This document shows, one piece after another, positions 26,199 to 35,072 of a stretch of DNA of 64,000 nucleotides (positions are counted from its first letter, which is position 1; every line of letters starts with the position of its first letter). The notes below the pieces were generated by a model that was not told the DNA's origin, searched no databases, and saw only the letters and a list, made by a program, of their open reading frames with translations. The position numbers and the translations under genes are program-made. Source of the DNA: UBA2287 sp964479665 (GTDB lineage: Bacteria > Bacteroidota > Bacteroidia > Bacteroidales > Tenuifilaceae); contig CAYZNN010000002.1 in NCBI GenBank assembly GCA_964479665.1, forward strand, positions 103,389 to 167,388, given 5' to 3'.

Positions 26199-26232
26199 AC
26201 AAAATGGGGTGAATATCGCCCCATTTTGTTTT
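26198..26232 (+). terminator. Terminator after fadL-like gene
   Basis: AACAAAATGGGG pairs perfectly with CCCCATTTTGTT around a nine-base loop, followed by TTT. The stem starts at the stop codon. Confidence 0.85.
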
Positions 26233-26240
26233 AATAAGTA

Positions 26241-26280
26241 AAATGAGAACGGGGTTGAACTTTCAACCCCGTTCTCATTT
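26241..26280. terminator. Second hairpin, 17-bp perfect stem
   Basis: AAATGAGAACGGGGTTG at 26241-26257 pairs with its exact complement at 26264-26280 around a six-base loop. It lies between convergent genes and probably serves the minus-strand siaC-like gene. Confidence 0.85.
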
Positions 26281-26307
26281 TAGTTAACTTTAAAAAAGTT
26301 GTATTCG

Positions 26308-26718
26308 TTAATCGCGGGTTACCTCAATAAAGAAGAAAGGGAGATTGGCCAAGTCGGAGAGTTCCTCGCCTGCTTCACGCATTTCATCGTCATCCTCATC
26401 GAAATGCCAGTAAATTTTTAAGGGTATTTTGTTCTTTTGCATATCGCTAAGCAAAAGAATAATATCGTAAATAAATTTAGCCGAAGAACTGTTGAAGTAT
26501 ATGAACTTAAATTTGAAAGTAATCGGTTCCAGCTCTGCACCCTCAACAGAGTTGCTCAATATGCTTTGCTTGAAATCTTCGAGCCATTGTAAGAGGGGAG
26601 CATAAAAATCGCGAACATTTTCTGGCCTCGAATATCCGCTTATTTCAAGCATTCGAACTTTATGGTCGAAAACCACCCTGGGAGTAGCATTGGTGCCTTC
26701 AATACGAAGAATGTCCAT
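26308..26718 (-). CDS. SiaC-like regulatory phosphoprotein (DUF1987)
   Basis: A 136-residue cytoplasmic protein matching DUF1987/SiaC: GTNATPRVVFDHKVRMLEISG, RPENVRDFYAPLLQWL, then KFKFIYFNSSSAKFIYDIIL, which holds the Ser/Thr region phosphorylated in Pseudomonas SiaC, and an acidic WHFDEDDDEM near the C-terminus. In Pseudomonas SiaC is switched by the SiaA phosphatase / SiaB kinase and controls a diguanylate cyclase. None of these partners is in the neighbourhood, so the pathway here is unknown. Confidence 0.88.
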   Translation of the reverse strand: MDILRIEGTNATPRVVFDHKVRMLEISGYSRPENVRDFYAPLLQWLEDFKQSILSNSVEGAELEPITFKFKFIYFNSSSAKFIYDIILLLSDMQKNKIPLKIYWHFDEDDDEMREAGEELSDLANLPFFFIEVTRD

Positions 26719-26940
26719 TAACTTTTTTTATTATATACCGTGCAATATACTAAAAGTAATTAAATGCACATTTCATTTCTTTATTTTTTGACTAAATACA
26801 AAGAGCAGCTGATTAAAACTGCCTAACCATTGACCGAACTGAAGAATATATATGCAAAATTATTAAAATATTGCATTTGCTATAGAGAAGTTCTTTAAAT
26901 TTACAGTCGTTATGACCTTTACTTCCGCAAATTCTTTACT

Positions 26941-27822
26941 ATGAAAGCACTTCGTACTTTTTCATCCTTTTTAGCCATGCTCACACTCTTTTTTCTTGCC
27001 CAGTTAAAGGTTGTTGGCCAGGTAAAACCTCAAAATATTTATAGAGTGTCGGTAAGCTCATGGTACAAAGTTGACGACGGTAAACGAACCACTAGCTACT
27101 TTACCCTAAGTCAGCATATTTCGGATTCGTTAGGTAGGCTGCATACTGAAGTTTTCTGGGATAGGAAAACCCAGAATCCACTGGACATTAGGTGGCATTT
27201 CTTTACCGGCAAGGTAAAAATGAAAACATTCTTTCTGAATAATTCGGGCGTATATAGGATTGAAGAGTACGGATACAGTAGCACCGGCAACATAAATCGG
27301 ATTTCGTTTAAAAGTGTTGCGAATGGTGATACACTTTTGCTTCAAAATCATATTCTGAAGTTTGAGCCAACGGGCAAACTCATAAAAACAGAAGTGTTCG
27401 ATAGTAGAGGTAAGCGCGGCTACGTAGCATCCCATAAATTCGATGCGAACACTGTTGAAATTGAGCGCAAAGTTAAGGGTAAGAAACTTGTACCCATTGA
27501 CTCGATTTTATCATTACATCGATTGCCACAGTACGACTCGCTGAATAGAATGGTTGGCGAGGATGTTCGAATTGTTAAACATGGGAATCGTCGGGAAAAT
27601 TACATTAAAAAATATCGATACGACAACAAGGATAGATTGATTGAAGTGGCTCTAATGGGGGAAAACGGTTTGGTTCAGGAAAGGAAGGAGTACACATATC
27701 GAAACGATGGTCGTTTGTGGCAAGTGCAAATATACAATGCCAACGGCGAACTTATTGATTTTGTTGCTTGGCGTTACGAACTTTACAAAACGAATGACCG
27801 TAGGGAGAGAATTTTGGAGTAA
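26941..27822 (+). CDS. Exported protein with YD/YwqK-like repeats
   Basis: The 293 residues start with a signal peptide (MKALRTFSSFLAMLTLFFLA, cleavage near VVGQ). The body is beta-strand rich with recurring tyrosine-aspartate segments: IEEYGYSSTGNI, YDSLNRMVGED, KYRYDNKDRLIEV and YTYRNDGRLWQVQIYN. These resemble RHS/YD or YwqK-type repeats that build beta-sheets. No enzymatic motif is visible. It ends 5 bp from the convergent ROK gene. Function unknown; periplasmic or surface location is inferred from the signal. Confidence 0.75.
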   Translation: MKALRTFSSFLAMLTLFFLAQLKVVGQVKPQNIYRVSVSSWYKVDDGKRTTSYFTLSQHISDSLGRLHTEVFWDRKTQNPLDIRWHFFTGKVKMKTFFLNNSGVYRIEEYGYSSTGNINRISFKSVANGDTLLLQNHILKFEPTGKLIKTEVFDSRGKRGYVASHKFDANTVEIERKVKGKKLVPIDSILSLHRLPQYDSLNRMVGEDVRIVKHGNRRENYIKKYRYDNKDRLIEVALMGENGLVQERKEYTYRNDGRLWQVQIYNANGELIDFVAWRYELYKTNDRRERILE

Positions 27823-27827
27823 CCCAG

Positions 27828-28781
27828 CTAAGTTCCACTAATTTCATTCCATATTAGAGCGGCTGCGCCCAAAACCGCTGCATTTTCATCTTTCAGTCCT
27901 GAAGGAAATATATTTACCTTGTTTCGAAAAATTGGGAACAGATTCTCCTCCATATTCCTTTTGGTTGGCTCAAAAATGAGATCGCCCGCATTGCTTAAAC
28001 CACCAAAAAGGAAAATGGCTTGGGGGCTAAAAAGAGCCACCAGATCGGCTAGCTTTTGCCCAAGTATTTTTCCGGTATACTCAAACGCTTCGCGTGCTAC
28101 CCTGTCGCCCTTAAGTGCAGCCTGTGTAATACACTTTGCGGTTAACTGCTCGTATGAGTATGTTCGTAAAATGCTATGCTGATTGATGTCGGCCAATAAT
28201 TTAAATGCCGTTCTACGGATACCCGGCGCTGAAACATAGGTTTCGAGGCACCCCCTTTTTCCGCATCCACATTGCCTGCCCCATGGTTTAACTGATGTGT
28301 GACCGAGTTCTCCGGCAAAACCGTCGTGCCCAACTAACAGCTTCCCATCGATAACAATTCCGCTGCCAAGGCCAGTTCCAAGGGTAATTACAAGAAAGTG
28401 CTTATAATCTTTCGCTGCTCCAAAAAGCATTTCGCCAATGGCTGCAGCGTTGGCATCGTTTGTTAAAACCGTAGGTACGTAGAGCCTTTCGTTTAGTTCC
28501 TTACAAACCGGAAGAATTCCTTTCCAAACCAGGTTGGGGGCATCGACAATGGCCCCCAGGTTGTAGGAACCGTTTGGCGCACCTACCCCAATCCCCTTTA
28601 ACTGCAAATTTTTTCCCTCAACAAGTTGAAGAATGGTCTGAGTGACCTTTTCAATATAGTCGATAAAACTCCCATCTATTCTGGTAGGTAGGGTTGTCTG
28701 CTCAATGCAGTCACCATTTCTATTTACTATACCTATTACCGTATTGGTTCCACCAATGTCGATACCCGCTACAAAGCTCAT
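27828..28781 (-). CDS. ROK family glucokinase-like sugar kinase
   Basis: A 317-residue cytoplasmic kinase. The ATP site is GIDIGGTNTVIGIV, the catalytic region LTNDANAAAIGEMLFG, then LGTGLGSGIVIDGKLLVG, the substrate His in FAGELGHTSV, and the zinc motif CGCGKRGCLETYVS. This pattern fits ROK glucokinases better than ROK repressors, since there is no N-terminal helix-turn-helix. It probably phosphorylates glucose or a related hexose. The GldA-like gene lies upstream on the same strand after 55 bp, possibly cotranscribed. Confidence 0.92.
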   Translation of the reverse strand: MSFVAGIDIGGTNTVIGIVNRNGDCIEQTTLPTRIDGSFIDYIEKVTQTILQLVEGKNLQLKGIGVGAPNGSYNLGAIVDAPNLVWKGILPVCKELNERLYVPTVLTNDANAAAIGEMLFGAAKDYKHFLVITLGTGLGSGIVIDGKLLVGHDGFAGELGHTSVKPWGRQCGCGKRGCLETYVSAPGIRRTAFKLLADINQHSILRTYSYEQLTAKCITQAALKGDRVAREAFEYTGKILGQKLADLVALFSPQAIFLFGGLSNAGDLIFEPTKRNMEENLFPIFRNKVNIFPSGLKDENAAVLGAAALIWNEISGT

Positions 28782-28836
28782 GCTAATGAATTATGTCGCA
28801 AAAATAATGTATTTGGCTATACTACCCAAAAAGGCT

Positions 28837-29748
28837 TTAGGATATGGTTAACTGCTGGAATACATCCTGCAGCTGCTGATGCTTTAATTGCATTCCTATA
28901 ATAGTGTAACCATTCGTTACAGCATGCTGGAATAGTTGTTTTCGAATATCTATACCCGCTGTTTGAATAGCCCACTTGTTCCCCGAAATGTTGGTAACTT
29001 TTATTGCTTCGTTTAGGTTTTGGAATGCGGTGGGATCGATCGCTTCGTTGTATTCAACCTGAATTTCGAGAGCATTGGTGCTGCTAATAGCCGATAATTC
29101 GTGTGTTAAGCCATCGGCTACAATGGTGCCCCTGTTAATAATAATAACTCGCTGGCACATTGCCTCCACTTCCTGCATAATATGGGTGGAGAGCATAACC
29201 GTTTTATCTTTGCCAACCTCTGTAATAAGGTTCCGAATTTCGATAATTTGATTGGGGTCGAGGCCGCTGGTGGGCTCATCGAGTATAAGAACCTGAGGTC
29301 GATTAAGCAGTGCTTGCGCTAAACCTACCCTTTGCCTGTATCCCTTCGATAATTGCCCTACTTTTTTGTTCTGTTCATGACCAATGCCCGTGAGTTCAAT
29401 GAGTTCTTTAATCCTTGCATTGGCATATCGGCCAATCTGACAAACTTTGGCAACAAAATGAAGGTACTCTTTTACATACATGTCGGGGTAAAGTGGATTA
29501 TTCTCGGGGAGGTAACCCACAAACTTTCTGAAATCGGGAATATCGCTGAAAATCGATATTCCATTCACCTCTACTCTCCCCTGAGTTGGTGGAATAAAAC
29601 CCGTAATAATCTTCATAAGTGTAGACTTGCCTGCACCGTTAGGCCCCAGAAATCCAACCACCTGTCGGCTAGGAATGGACAGAGAAACATTGTCGAGCGC
29701 CTTTTGGCTGCCATACAGCTTTGTTACATTTTCAACCAGTATCGACAT
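28837..29748 (-). CDS. ABC transporter ATPase, GldA-like
   Basis: A 303-residue ATPase with Walker A FLGPNGAGKSTLMKII, Q-loop VGYLPENNPLYPDMYV, signature LSKGYRQRVGLAQALL, Walker B VLILDEPTSGLDPNQ and H-loop MLSTHIMQEVEAM. A C-terminal extension of about 85 residues follows. The size and the PENNPLY segment resemble GldA of Bacteroidota, which works with GldF and GldG. No permease gene is adjacent, so it may pair with a distant membrane partner or act in a different exporter. Confidence 0.9.
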   Translation of the reverse strand: MSILVENVTKLYGSQKALDNVSLSIPSRQVVGFLGPNGAGKSTLMKIITGFIPPTQGRVEVNGISIFSDIPDFRKFVGYLPENNPLYPDMYVKEYLHFVAKVCQIGRYANARIKELIELTGIGHEQNKKVGQLSKGYRQRVGLAQALLNRPQVLILDEPTSGLDPNQIIEIRNLITEVGKDKTVMLSTHIMQEVEAMCQRVIIINRGTIVADGLTHELSAISSTNALEIQVEYNEAIDPTAFQNLNEAIKVTNISGNKWAIQTAGIDIRKQLFQHAVTNGYTIIGMQLKHQQLQDVFQQLTIS

Positions 29749-29773
29749 AAATTTTAACTTGTCATTTTAACGA

Positions 29774-30007
29774 TTAAACCTCCTCGTAGTCAACATATTC
29801 CCCCATGTTTTTATCAACCTTTTTTCTTAGCTTACTCGGCTCATCGACGGTAATGTCGCCTTCAGGCCTGCTTTGTGTTTGGTTGGCAAAGCCTTCGAAA
29901 CGTTTAGCCATGCGTTTAATGTAATAGCGAAGCAATAGCCTAAATATAAAGCCTAGTAGATAAATTACCAGAATTGCAATTACAACAAACTTTAAAAACC
30001 CTTCCAT
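29774..30007 (-). CDS. DUF4834 family small membrane protein
   Basis: A 77-residue protein with one N-terminal transmembrane helix (FVVIAILVIYLLGFIFRLLL) followed by basic residues and a soluble tail ending NMGEYVDYEEV. The GEYVDYEE ending is characteristic of the DUF4834 family in Bacteroidota. Role unknown. It lies between the GldA-like ATPase and the large DUF3352 protein on the same strand, and the short spacings suggest one transcript. Confidence 0.8.
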   Translation of the reverse strand: MEGFLKFVVIAILVIYLLGFIFRLLLRYYIKRMAKRFEGFANQTQSRPEGDITVDEPSKLRKKVDKNMGEYVDYEEV

Positions 30008-30021
30008 ATATAAAAATTTTC

Positions 30022-32799
30022 TTACTGTAATGCATAATTAAAAACTGAACCCGTTTTCGAACCAACAATTAGGTTGAATTTGGTTTTTGCTGAGTTAAAC
30101 TGCCCAATGCTGAATGGGGTGTAACCAACCAAAGGGAAGTTATTATAATTCGATCCATCGCTGTTTATAAGAAATATTTGTCCCTGAGCCGAATTTACAA
30201 CCCCCAGCTTGCGGTCTCTTCCACCAAAATTGAAATAAATAACCAATGGTATTGGTGCCGATGCGAATGAATTGGAAAAGATTTCTTTCGAATCGGTGTT
30301 TATAATCTTTAATTGCTTACGATCGAGAAATATAAAATCTTTCTGCCCATCACCATCCACATCCTGAAAATCGAAGAAATGCGACGATGAAAAGCTTGTA
30401 AGTACCTTTTCATCGACTCTTCCGTCGAGATAAATAAAGCGAACAACTCCTAGCGAATCGGTTGTAACGAAGCGGGGTGGGGTGCGGTTTGAGGCTTCCT
30501 CGAGTACAATGTTTCCATTGCGCGAGGGCGGAAAATGACGTAGGGGCTTTATCCGTTCTTTACCTCTCCTGTCGAGTAAATAGATTCTGTTGTCGTCGGC
30601 AGCAAGAATATAATCGAGGGCCCCAACTCTAAAGTGCTGAAGAGGTCTGCTAACAACCCGCTCAGTTCGTCCAAACTCCCACCCCGAAAGGGGTTTTCCG
30701 CTTCTTTCGTATGCTGCAATTCTGCGATCGTCGAGAGCAACAAAAAATCGGTAGTTGCGATTTTTTTCGTAATCGAAAATAGCTACGGGGCTGGTTGCCA
30801 ATGATGGTAATTTTATTGGAAATCCCTCTACGTATTTACCGTTCCGGTCGATAACATGTATTCCAGTTTGGGTTCCAAAAAGCAACTGGAGTTTTCCGTT
30901 TTTATACAAATCGACCTGCTGCACTTCGCCTAAAATTGGTTCGGAAATCCGAACCTTCCAAAGCACGCGCCCAGCATCGTTAATTAGGTAAATGCTATTG
31001 TTGTAGTCCTGAACAAAAATCTCACGATTACGGCTGTTGTGATTTAGTACAAGTGAGGGTTTTCCCCTGATAACTGTATCGAGCTGTGTTTCCCATAACG
31101 TTTGGGGTGTTACATTTTGGTTTGGTAAAGCAACTTGTTCACCATACTTAATGCATATGTTATTAAATATCATTGCTTTGCCGCCCGTTAATTGCAAGCC
31201 CATCCCTTCAACTCCGGTAGCCCGTTCGAAGCCCTTCAGCAATTGGGTTGCATACTTTGGGTTTACAAAATGGCTGAGAGCAAACTGCGACAATTGTGGG
31301 TTTATGTAAAGAGTAAAGTTCGACTCCTGAGCCAACACCTGCATAAAATCTCTGAAATGGGGCGAATTCTCTAATCGTGTATTACGAATTTGAGCCAAAA
31401 CAAACTGGCTAAGGGCTTCGGGTGAAGCCCCAAACACAATATACGAATCGATAATGGTAAAAAATTGGTCGCTACAGGGTTGAAACAGGCTTCCAAAAAG
31501 GGATGCATGAAGCTGCTCAACAGGAAATGAGTATACCTTCACTTGCTTGTCTCTATCTATTTTAAAGGTTCGCTCGAACGATTGCAGAGGTACCCCATTT
31601 TTTTGGGCCACAGCTTCTATCAAACCCGCTATCTCCGTTTGGGTTGTGCTTTTCCCCTTTGTTCCAACAATGGTAAACCAATTCTCTTGGATTGTTTGAG
31701 AGAAAGGAACATAGGCAACCGCTAATTCGTTTTTAAAAAACGAAGAGTAAAAACTTACGGGCTCCACACCCATTAGCTTAGCTATGCTCTTGTTTTTATC
31801 CTTATAGTTTCTAAGATTTCCAAGCCTGTCGAGATAGCTACGGTAATCCTGCATGTACAAATCGATATTGGAAATTCCCAAAAAGGCAAAGAGGGCGGTT
31901 TGTGACGGGAGTATGTCGGGTATGCTCATGTTAACAGGCTTCTGCCTCGACATCCATTTTAAATAGGCATTTGTTGAGTCGGGTGCTTGTGTAAACCCAT
32001 TCAGAAAGTGGGCGCTAGGTTTTACAATTAGATCTAACTCGGTCCATGTGGCTAAATCGCTTAAATTGCTGAGTGACCTAGAATAGTTCTGTGAAACAAT
32101 ACCGCTAAACAGGGAGGGAAAATTTTTATGGGCAACAAAAATATTGGCATCAATTTTTGAGCCCGCTGTTTTTTTCGCATCGAGAAAGGCCCTGTCGGTA
32201 ACAAGAGAAATAGGGTTGCCTTGCTGTTTTAGTGCACGCTCAAGAAGCAAGGGGCTGGTGCTAACCATAAAAACCCCTTTATTATGAGCAATTTCGATGC
32301 TCGTTTTGCCGTTGCGGCCAAATAGAGTTACAACAACACCATTGTAATTTCTTTCATCTATTTGGTAAAGGCCCAATAAATGCTTTTTAATAACTGTTTC
32401 TATAACTGTATGTTTAATGCCTTTTCCTAACTTGCTAGTAACTAAAAGGTGGGGCTCGTTTTTGCCAACCAAGTGCATCGATAAGAATATTTCACCCTTA
32501 TCGAGAATTGCAACTATACCTCCCTCCTTTTGTGTAATAGAGTCAACCTGCCAAAAAAGGGAATCGATTAGGGCTAGCGACTCAAACTTCTTAAGCTCTT
32601 TCCAAAGGGGAGAATTATTTAAGTTCTCCCTTAACGAGGTAAGCGAGTTAACCTTAATAATCATTCCCGCATCGAGTGGGATGGCTTTTAAGGGTTCGGA
32701 AACGGTTTTGGGGGGAGAACCAACAAAAATTGCTATAAATAGTACTGCCACTAATATAATTCCGGCAGCTATTGCTCCCAATACCAACTGTTTGCGCAT
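30022..32799 (-). CDS. Membrane-anchored DUF3352-type protein with C-terminal propeller-like repeats
   Basis: Using the ATG at 32799 the protein has 925 residues: MRKQLVLGAIAAGIILVAVLF is a single N-terminal anchor. About residues 25-560 match the DUF3352 style (AIPLDAGMIIKVNSL, then many ALxxQ and FVxxAQ helices). The last 350 residues hold repeated strand units such as SIYLINDAGRVLWKV, GIHVIDRNGKYVEGFP, RIYLLDRRGKERIKP and FFDFQDVDGDGQKDF, reminiscent of FG-GAP/PQQ propellers. The frame extends 49 codons upstream but through sequence holding the promoter. Periplasmic; function unknown. Confidence 0.82.
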   Translation of the reverse strand: MRKQLVLGAIAAGIILVAVLFIAIFVGSPPKTVSEPLKAIPLDAGMIIKVNSLTSLRENLNNSPLWKELKKFESLALIDSLFWQVDSITQKEGGIVAILDKGEIFLSMHLVGKNEPHLLVTSKLGKGIKHTVIETVIKKHLLGLYQIDERNYNGVVVTLFGRNGKTSIEIAHNKGVFMVSTSPLLLERALKQQGNPISLVTDRAFLDAKKTAGSKIDANIFVAHKNFPSLFSGIVSQNYSRSLSNLSDLATWTELDLIVKPSAHFLNGFTQAPDSTNAYLKWMSRQKPVNMSIPDILPSQTALFAFLGISNIDLYMQDYRSYLDRLGNLRNYKDKNKSIAKLMGVEPVSFYSSFFKNELAVAYVPFSQTIQENWFTIVGTKGKSTTQTEIAGLIEAVAQKNGVPLQSFERTFKIDRDKQVKVYSFPVEQLHASLFGSLFQPCSDQFFTIIDSYIVFGASPEALSQFVLAQIRNTRLENSPHFRDFMQVLAQESNFTLYINPQLSQFALSHFVNPKYATQLLKGFERATGVEGMGLQLTGGKAMIFNNICIKYGEQVALPNQNVTPQTLWETQLDTVIRGKPSLVLNHNSRNREIFVQDYNNSIYLINDAGRVLWKVRISEPILGEVQQVDLYKNGKLQLLFGTQTGIHVIDRNGKYVEGFPIKLPSLATSPVAIFDYEKNRNYRFFVALDDRRIAAYERSGKPLSGWEFGRTERVVSRPLQHFRVGALDYILAADDNRIYLLDRRGKERIKPLRHFPPSRNGNIVLEEASNRTPPRFVTTDSLGVVRFIYLDGRVDEKVLTSFSSSHFFDFQDVDGDGQKDFIFLDRKQLKIINTDSKEIFSNSFASAPIPLVIYFNFGGRDRKLGVVNSAQGQIFLINSDGSNYNNFPLVGYTPFSIGQFNSAKTKFNLIVGSKTGSVFNYALQ

Positions 32800-32827
32800 A
32801 AATAGTAGTAAACATTCAGACTCAATG

Positions 32828-32835
32828 CAAAGATA
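32828..32835 (-). promoter_or_regulatory. -7 box for the DUF3352 gene
   Basis: The minus strand reads TATCTTTG, 28 bp before the ATG at 32799. It supports the internal start, because the longer frame would be translated through the promoter. Confidence 0.55.
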
Positions 32836-32955
32836 GCATGAATAATTGGTTTCTATACCTTTATTTGGCTCCGTGCGCGTTAAAGAATCGCAAACCAGCA
32901 TACATAAGCCATTCGCTATTTGGCAAAACCTTAACCCTATTAGCATAAAGTTTAG

Positions 32956-32963
32956 TACCTTTG
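32956..32963 (+). promoter_or_regulatory. -7 box for the Ig-like lipoprotein operon
   Basis: TACCTTTG, an exact TAnnTTTG match, 28 bp before the TTG start at 32992. No clear -33 element. Confidence 0.55.
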
Positions 32964-32991
32964 CCCATCAACCCTATTAAACAGTTTCGAA

Positions 32992-34764
32992 TTGAAACGA
33001 CTCGTTTTCATAGTTCCCGTTGCACTGCTAATTGTGCTTTTGTTGCCAAGGTGTGCAAAAATTGTAGCCCCCACAGGTGGGCCCAAGGACACTATTGCCC
33101 CCTTAATGGTTCGAAGTATTCCCGAACCCAACGCTATTAACTTTAAAGGACAGAAACTCTCCATGTTCTTCAATGAGTATATTCAATTGAAGGACCTGCA
33201 AAAAAAACTTGTTCTCTCGCCTCCGCAAAAGCAATTGCCCGAAATTCGAATTAAAGGGAAGGGGTTCGGGGTGGTTTTTGCAGAGGAGCTGGAACCCAAT
33301 TTAACCTATACTCTCTACTTTGCCGATGCCATTGCCGATAACAACGAGGGCAACAAGATTAATAGTTTTGAGTTTGCCTTTTCTACCGGTCCCTTTATCG
33401 ATTCGCTTGAATTCAGGGGCAAAGTGGTGGACGCTTTTACTCTCGAACCTGTAGAGGGCATGCTAATAATGCTGTACAACCAAATAACCGATTCCGTCCC
33501 ACTTCTCGAAAAGCCACTTTACGTGAGCAAAACCAGCAAGCAGGGCACTTTTGTATTGAGCAATCTGAAAGCTGCCAACTACAAAATATTTGGTCTTACC
33601 GATGGCAACAGCAACTACCTTTTCGATCAGATTTCTGAGTCGATTGCCTTTACTCCCGACACCGTAAAACCCGAAAACCTATCGGTTAAAGGTGCCCATA
33701 CAGTTATAATAGACTCAAATGCAGTTCATACGATAAAACCTACCAGGCTAAAAGCCTTTAAGGAAGACAATCGGGTTTTACGCCTCACTGATTTTACCCG
33801 AAGCAGTCGGCATAAAATCTCCTTCATTTTCTCAGGGCCCCACCCAGAACCGCTGACTTTAAAGCCCCTTTTAGACATTAACGATACCATTCCTTGGTTT
33901 GTTTCTGAGCGTAACACCAAGAACGACTCTATTACTTTCTGGATTACTGAGCCCCGCCTTTTTAATAACGATACCCTTTCGTTTGTTGCTGAATACTTTA
34001 AAACCGACTCCCTACAGCTTAGAGTTGCAACAACCGATACATTGCGGTTTGTTTACACCCCAAGAGAAACTGGTGAATCCCGAAGAAGCAGACGCAGAAA
34101 CGAAGATGAACCCGAGAAAAAACCTAGTTTGGGTTACACTCTCTCGCCCAGCAAGGGAACCAGCCTTACACCTCTCGAAAAAATTGGAATAGCCTTTAAC
34201 GTTCCGCTAAAAGATGTTGACCTCGATAAAATAAGAATTGAATCCCTAACCGACTCATCCCTTGTTACCAACTACAATTGGGAAAACGATACAATAAACC
34301 CACGTAGATTCTCCATTGCTTACCCATGGGAGTATAAAAAGGGCTACTCAATTATTGCTTTCCCTCATGCCTTCAAAGGGATTGATGGATTAACGAACGA
34401 TACAATTAAGATTTCCTTTGCTGGGGTTGCCCCCGAAATGTTTGGCACCATCAGTTTAAAGGTTGAAGCTGTAACTCACCCTGTCATTGTTGAACTTATA
34501 AATGACAGGGGAAAGACTATAGATTGGCAAGTTGCCAATAGCGATTGCATGTTGATTTTTCGATACATTTTCCCCGAAACCTACTCGTTCCGTTTTATTG
34601 TCGATTTGAACCAGAATGGTAAGTGGGACACTGGATACTACCTTAAGGGCCTTCAGCCCGAACCCGTTTATTACTTTATGGAGGGAGGCTCCCGAAAAAA
34701 GATTAATGTTCGCAGAAACTGGGAGTACGAATTCAGCGTTAATATTAATGACCTTAATAAATAA
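32992..34764 (+). CDS. Ig-like (Big_5) domain lipoprotein
   Basis: A 590-residue envelope protein with a lipoprotein signal: MKRLVFIVPVALLIVLLLPRC, then the conserved motif CAKIVAPTGGPKDTIAP seen in a Bacteroidota Ig-like family. Residues about 30-130 form the Big_5 domain (FNEYIQLKDLQKKLVLSP, YFADAIADNNEGN). A carboxypeptidase-regulatory-like fold is near 140-210, and the C-terminal 100 residues are another beta domain with VDLNQNGKWDTGYY. The start is TTG; no ATG fits the signal peptide. First gene of a four-gene plus-strand run with a thiamine-binding protein, a PorT-like barrel and RlpA. Confidence 0.85.
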   Translation: MKRLVFIVPVALLIVLLLPRCAKIVAPTGGPKDTIAPLMVRSIPEPNAINFKGQKLSMFFNEYIQLKDLQKKLVLSPPQKQLPEIRIKGKGFGVVFAEELEPNLTYTLYFADAIADNNEGNKINSFEFAFSTGPFIDSLEFRGKVVDAFTLEPVEGMLIMLYNQITDSVPLLEKPLYVSKTSKQGTFVLSNLKAANYKIFGLTDGNSNYLFDQISESIAFTPDTVKPENLSVKGAHTVIIDSNAVHTIKPTRLKAFKEDNRVLRLTDFTRSSRHKISFIFSGPHPEPLTLKPLLDINDTIPWFVSERNTKNDSITFWITEPRLFNNDTLSFVAEYFKTDSLQLRVATTDTLRFVYTPRETGESRRSRRRNEDEPEKKPSLGYTLSPSKGTSLTPLEKIGIAFNVPLKDVDLDKIRIESLTDSSLVTNYNWENDTINPRRFSIAYPWEYKKGYSIIAFPHAFKGIDGLTNDTIKISFAGVAPEMFGTISLKVEAVTHPVIVELINDRGKTIDWQVANSDCMLIFRYIFPETYSFRFIVDLNQNGKWDTGYYLKGLQPEPVYYFMEGGSRKKINVRRNWEYEFSVNINDLNK

Positions 34765-34766
34765 CT

Positions 34767-35072
34767 ATGAGCGTAGTAATGAATTTTGCCATGTTTCCTA
34801 CCCAACGAGCGGGTAGCGCAAGTCCCTACGTTTCCAAGGTGGTTGAAAGGGTTCGTTCGTTAGGCTACGAAAACCAACTTACGGCCATGGGCACTCTTGT
34901 TGAAACAGAAACATTAGCAGAAGCCCTAAATGTTATTAACCAAGCCTATAGCGTTCTTGAATCGGAACACGAAAGAGTGTATGTTGCTGTTAATATCGAT
35001 ATCCGAAAGGGGAAAAGCAACCGCATTCGCTCCAAGGTTCAGTCGATAGAAGATAAGCTGGCAACCCGATGA
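34767..35072 (+). CDS. MTH1187/YqgV-type thiamine-binding protein
   Basis: A 101-residue ferredoxin-like protein of the UPF0045/thiamine_BP family: MSVVMNFAMFPTQRAGSASP, then VVERVRSLGYENQLTAMGTL, VETETLAEALNVI and VYVAVNIDIRKGKSNRIRSK. Members bind thiamine or HMP but have no proven enzymatic role. It starts 2 bp after the lipoprotein stop and overlaps the next gene by 4 bp (ATGA), so translation is coupled. The start chosen omits nothing from the conserved fold. Confidence 0.87.
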   Translation: MSVVMNFAMFPTQRAGSASPYVSKVVERVRSLGYENQLTAMGTLVETETLAEALNVINQAYSVLESEHERVYVAVNIDIRKGKSNRIRSKVQSIEDKLATR

